Shown here in pieces: positions 5,489 through 7,469 of a stretch of 7,469 nucleotides of DNA (the stretch's first letter is position 1; each line of letters begins with the position of its first letter). The notes under the pieces were generated by a model, which did not search any database, was not told the DNA's origin, and saw nothing but the letters and a program-made list of their open reading frames with translations. Source of the stretch: Anaerolineales bacterium UBA2029. Lineage in GTDB: Bacteria; Chloroflexota; Anaerolineae; Aggregatilineales; Aggregatilineaceae. The stretch lies in contig DDBP01000251.1 in NCBI GenBank assembly GCA_002332795.1, positions 1-7,469 of the forward strand. The letters are read 5' to 3'. The position numbers and the translations under genes were made by a program.

Positions 5489-6805
5489 ATGACCACTGAC
5501 CATTCACTCTCCCTCATTGACCTGACCCCGTTCACGGCGGATCACTGCCTGAAGTGCAATATCTGCACGTCGGCCTGTCCGGTGTCGGCGGTGACGCCGC
5601 TCTTCCCCGGCCCCAAGACGGTCGGGCCGCAGGCGCAGCGACTGCGTCTGCCCGGCGAACCCTCGCCCGATCATTCCATTGACTACTGTTCCGGCTGCGG
5701 CATCTGCACGCTGGTCTGTCCGCACGGCGTGAAAGTGATGGAGATCAACACGCAGGCCAAGGCGGTCATGACGCAGACGCACGGCATGTCGCTCCGCAAC
5801 TGGTTCCTCAGCCGCAACGAACTCTGGGGACGGCTGGGCACGCCCTTTGCGCCGTTGCTCAACTTCGGCGTGCGCAACCGCTGGCTGCGCCTGATCGCCG
5901 AGAAGACGTTCAAGGTCTCGGCGCGGGGGCCGTTGCCCGGCTGGGCCGGTTACACCTTCCGCGGCTGGTGGAAGCGCGAACTCAAGCGCCGCCCGCGCCC
6001 ACAGCCCGCCTCCGACGCCGACCGCGTGGTCTATTTTCACGGCTGCTCGACCAACACCTACGAGCCGCATATCGGCAAGCTGGCCGTGGCCGTGCTGGAA
6101 CACATCGGGCTACATGTGGAGATTCCCCCGCAGACGTGTTGCGGCCTGCCTGCGCAGTCCAACGGCGACTTCAAGGCGGCGCGACGCTACGCCCGCGCCA
6201 ACATCGAGTCGCTGGTGGAGTACGCGCGGCGGGGCATTCCGATTGTGGGCACGTCGGCCAGTTGCATGACGGCGATCAAGGGCGACTATCATCATGTGCT
6301 GGGTCTGGACGACGAGGACGCGCTGTTGGTGGCAGCCAACACCTACGACTTCATGGAGTTCCTGGCCAGACTGCACCGCGAAGGCCGCCTGCCGCTCGAC
6401 TTCCAGCCCATCCAGGCAGAGCTGCCTTATCACGCGCCCTGTCAGCTCAAGGCGCACGGCATGGGCCGCCCTGCGCTGGACGTGCTCGACCTGATTCCAG
6501 GGTTGCGCTGCTGGGAGATTGACGCGGATTGCTGCGGCATCGCCGGCACCTATGGCTACAAGGCAGAGAAGCGGGCGATCGCCGAGGCGGTGGGCCGCCC
6601 CATCGTCGAGCAGGTGAGCGCGGCGGGGGCCAGGCTCGTCGTCTGCGACACGGAGACGTGCCGCTGGCAGATCACCTCGCTGACTGGCGCGAAGACGATC
6701 CATCCGGTCGAACTGGTAGCGCTGGCCTATGGCCTGACGGTGGACGGCTACACCCCGCCCTTACCGACGGCAACCGCTGCCTATGCTGCCGCTGCTGACC
6801 GGTAG
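5489..6805 (+). CDS. glpC: Anaerobic-type glycerol-3-phosphate dehydrogenase, subunit C
   Basis: GlpC is the iron-sulfur subunit that links GlpAB to the membrane and delivers electrons to the quinone pool. Two ferredoxin-type [4Fe-4S] motifs are intact: Cys20, 23, 26 and 30 (CLKCNICTSACP) and Cys67, 70, 73 and 77 (CSGCGICTLVCP). Two cysteine-rich CCG domains follow. The first has Cys186 (FHGCSTN) and Cys217-Cys218 (TCCGLPAQSNGD). The second has Cys318 (APCQLKAHG), Cys348-Cys349 (DCCGIAGTYGYK) and Cys386/Cys391. The same order occurs in GlpC and related heterodisulfide-reductase-like proteins; position after glpAB settles the name. At 438 residues it is longer than the E. coli protein (about 396), including an Ala/Pro-rich tail. 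No clear transmembrane helix is seen, as is usual for GlpC. The ATG at 5489 is the only start giving a full first cluster motif, yet no Shine-Dalgarno sequence precedes it, so initiation is atypical for this window. Confidence 0.94.
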   Translation: MTTDHSLSLIDLTPFTADHCLKCNICTSACPVSAVTPLFPGPKTVGPQAQRLRLPGEPSPDHSIDYCSGCGICTLVCPHGVKVMEINTQAKAVMTQTHGMSLRNWFLSRNELWGRLGTPFAPLLNFGVRNRWLRLIAEKTFKVSARGPLPGWAGYTFRGWWKRELKRRPRPQPASDADRVVYFHGCSTNTYEPHIGKLAVAVLEHIGLHVEIPPQTCCGLPAQSNGDFKAARRYARANIESLVEYARRGIPIVGTSASCMTAIKGDYHHVLGLDDEDALLVAANTYDFMEFLARLHREGRLPLDFQPIQAELPYHAPCQLKAHGMGRPALDVLDLIPGLRCWEIDADCCGIAGTYGYKAEKRAIAEAVGRPIVEQVSAAGARLVVCDTETCRWQITSLTGAKTIHPVELVALAYGLTVDGYTPPLPTATAAYAAAADR

Positions 6806-6833
6806 CGGCGCGCGCATACGCGATCTGACAGAC

Positions 6834-6870
6834 GGGGGGGCGCTTTCAGGCGTCCCCTTTGTCTTTGTTG
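6834..6870 (+). terminator. Candidate terminator of glpC, overlapping the sixA 3' end
   Basis: A G-run (6834-6840) can pair with CCCC (6854-6857), with an inner CGC/GCG stem (6841-6843 with 6850-6852) around a six-base loop and unpaired bases between the two stems. The T-rich stretch TTTGTCTTTGTT follows. It begins 29 bases after the glpC stop. The stop codon of the convergent sixA gene lies in its loop. The stem is imperfect, so the call is moderate. Confidence 0.45.
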
Positions 6871-7343
6871 TCCGCGCCTGTCAGTTCGCGGTGCAACACC
6901 CACTTGACTGTCCAGAAGCCATCCACAAAGTCGAAGCAGGCGGTGCTGCTGGTGCCGAACCATATCGGCGGTTGCGCTGGGTCTGCGCGGAGCAGGGCGG
7001 CGGCCAGCCGTTCCATGAACGGATTGTGGCCCACCAGCATCACCGGCTCGCTTTCCAGCGCCAGTTCGCCGGGCAGGTGATCCACGGGATCGTCGAAGAG
7101 CAGGCCGGAGACCGCAATCACCCCGCCCGCCGGTTTGAGGTGCCGGGCGAAGATTTCGGCGGTCTGCTGGGCGCGCAACAGGCCACTGTGCCGAATCTGA
7201 TGCACGGTGATACCGGCGCGCCCCAGCCATTCGGCCAGCGCGGTGACTTCGGCCTTGCCGCGACCGGTCAAGGGGCGCTCCTCGTCGTGCGTATACTTTG
7301 GGTCTTTGGACGCCTTGCCATGACGAACGAGAATCACGCGCAT
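6846..7343 (-). CDS. sixA: Phosphohistidine phosphatase, SixA-like (histidine phosphatase superfamily)
   Basis: This 165-residue single-domain protein belongs to the histidine phosphatase (phosphoglycerate-mutase-like) superfamily; E. coli SixA, which dephosphorylates phosphohistidine in phosphorelay or PTS-type proteins, is of similar length (about 161). The N-terminal catalytic motif is VRHGK with nucleophile His8. Arg57 lies in HSGLLRAQQTAEIF, matching the SixA pattern. The second catalytic histidine is His106 in LVGHNPFMERLA. No signal peptide is seen, so it is cytoplasmic. The ATG at 7343 is preferred over an upstream in-frame start at 7463 because it begins exactly at the catalytic beta strand (MRVILVRHG), is preceded by GGGAGGG about eight bases upstream, and the extra 40 residues would be encoded by the dispersed repeat. 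The gene is convergent with glpC, leaving 40 bases between stop codons. The true substrate is not known; a broader role as a small-molecule phosphatase is possible. Confidence 0.88.
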   Translation of the reverse strand: MRVILVRHGKASKDPKYTHDEERPLTGRGKAEVTALAEWLGRAGITVHQIRHSGLLRAQQTAEIFARHLKPAGGVIAVSGLLFDDPVDHLPGELALESEPVMLVGHNPFMERLAAALLRADPAQPPIWFGTSSTACFDFVDGFWTVKWVLHRELTGADNKDKGDA

Positions 7344-7395
7344 AGGATTAACCCTCCCTGTTGATGCCGTTTGAGAAATCCGACTCTGCGGCTTC

Positions 7396-7469
7396 ACCTC
7401 ACCCCCGCTCGGCGCTGGCGTGCCTCGCTGCCCCCTCTCCAGTCTAGGCTGGAGAGGGGGCAAGCCGAG
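7396..7469 (-). repeat. Dispersed hairpin repeat, more complete copy (cut by the window end)
   Basis: The core is a 14-bp perfect stem: 7429-7442 (TGCCCCCTCTCCAG) is the reverse complement of 7449-7462, with a six-base loop around CTAG. On the left an arm ends in ACCTCACCCCC (7396-7406), the reverse complement of the end of the copy at 2138-2189. On the right GGGCAAGCCGAG (7458-7469) matches 2155-2166 exactly in direct orientation and runs off the window. The whole therefore looks like a two-armed palindromic element centred near 7445, of which the first copy holds only one arm. It lies upstream of sixA, its left end about 50 bases before the start codon. Confidence 0.75.

Noticed and set aside
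7344..7463. 40-residue N-terminal extension of SixA from an ATG at 7463.
   Set aside because: The extension is encoded by the dispersed repeat, and the family starts directly at the RHG strand; the internal ATG at 7343 has a good ribosome site.

Overview
The window is about 7.5 kb of GC-rich bacterial chromosome with ordinary metabolic genes. AGGAGG-type ribosome binding sites, sigma70-like promoters and short hairpin-forming dispersed repeats in the gaps are all visible. The combination (2-oxoacid dehydrogenase E2, an SDR, an anaerobic-type GlpABC, SixA, high GC) would fit a Chloroflexota/Anaerolineae-like bacterium, but this is a weak inference from style and gene content; no phylogenetic marker is present.

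Layout, left to right. (1) 2-1018, plus: the 3' part of a 2-oxoacid dehydrogenase E2 acyltransferase gene, ending in a good intrinsic terminator (1057-1089). (2) 1170-2017, plus: a short-chain dehydrogenase/reductase transcribed as a single gene from its own near-consensus promoter (1170-1198), followed by a hairpin terminator (2040-2068). (3) 2018-2473: a 456-base non-coding interval with a perfect 36-bp palindrome, a half copy of a dispersed repeat, a further hairpin that may be mobile-element debris, and a candidate promoter for the next operon. (4) 2474-6805, plus: glpA, glpB and glpC, a complete set for the three-subunit anaerobic-type glycerol-3-phosphate dehydrogenase. glpA and glpB overlap by 8 bases. 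glpB and glpC are separated by 113 bases holding two adjacent hairpins. (5) 6846-7343, minus: a SixA-like phosphohistidine phosphatase convergent with glpC. (6) 7344-7469: its upstream region, with a second and more complete copy of the dispersed repeat running off the window end.

Functionally, GlpA and GlpB should form the soluble flavoprotein dimer that oxidises sn-glycerol 3-phosphate to dihydroxyacetone phosphate. GlpC, an iron-sulfur/CCG-domain subunit, should pass the electrons to the membrane quinone pool. The E2 subunit belongs to acetyl-CoA (or branched-chain acyl-CoA) production. The SDR substrate cannot be read from sequence. SixA is probably unrelated in function to its neighbours.

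I see no CRISPR array, tRNA, rRNA, complete insertion sequence, defence system or clearly new gene system. The most unusual content is the repeat and palindrome architecture of the intergenic regions.
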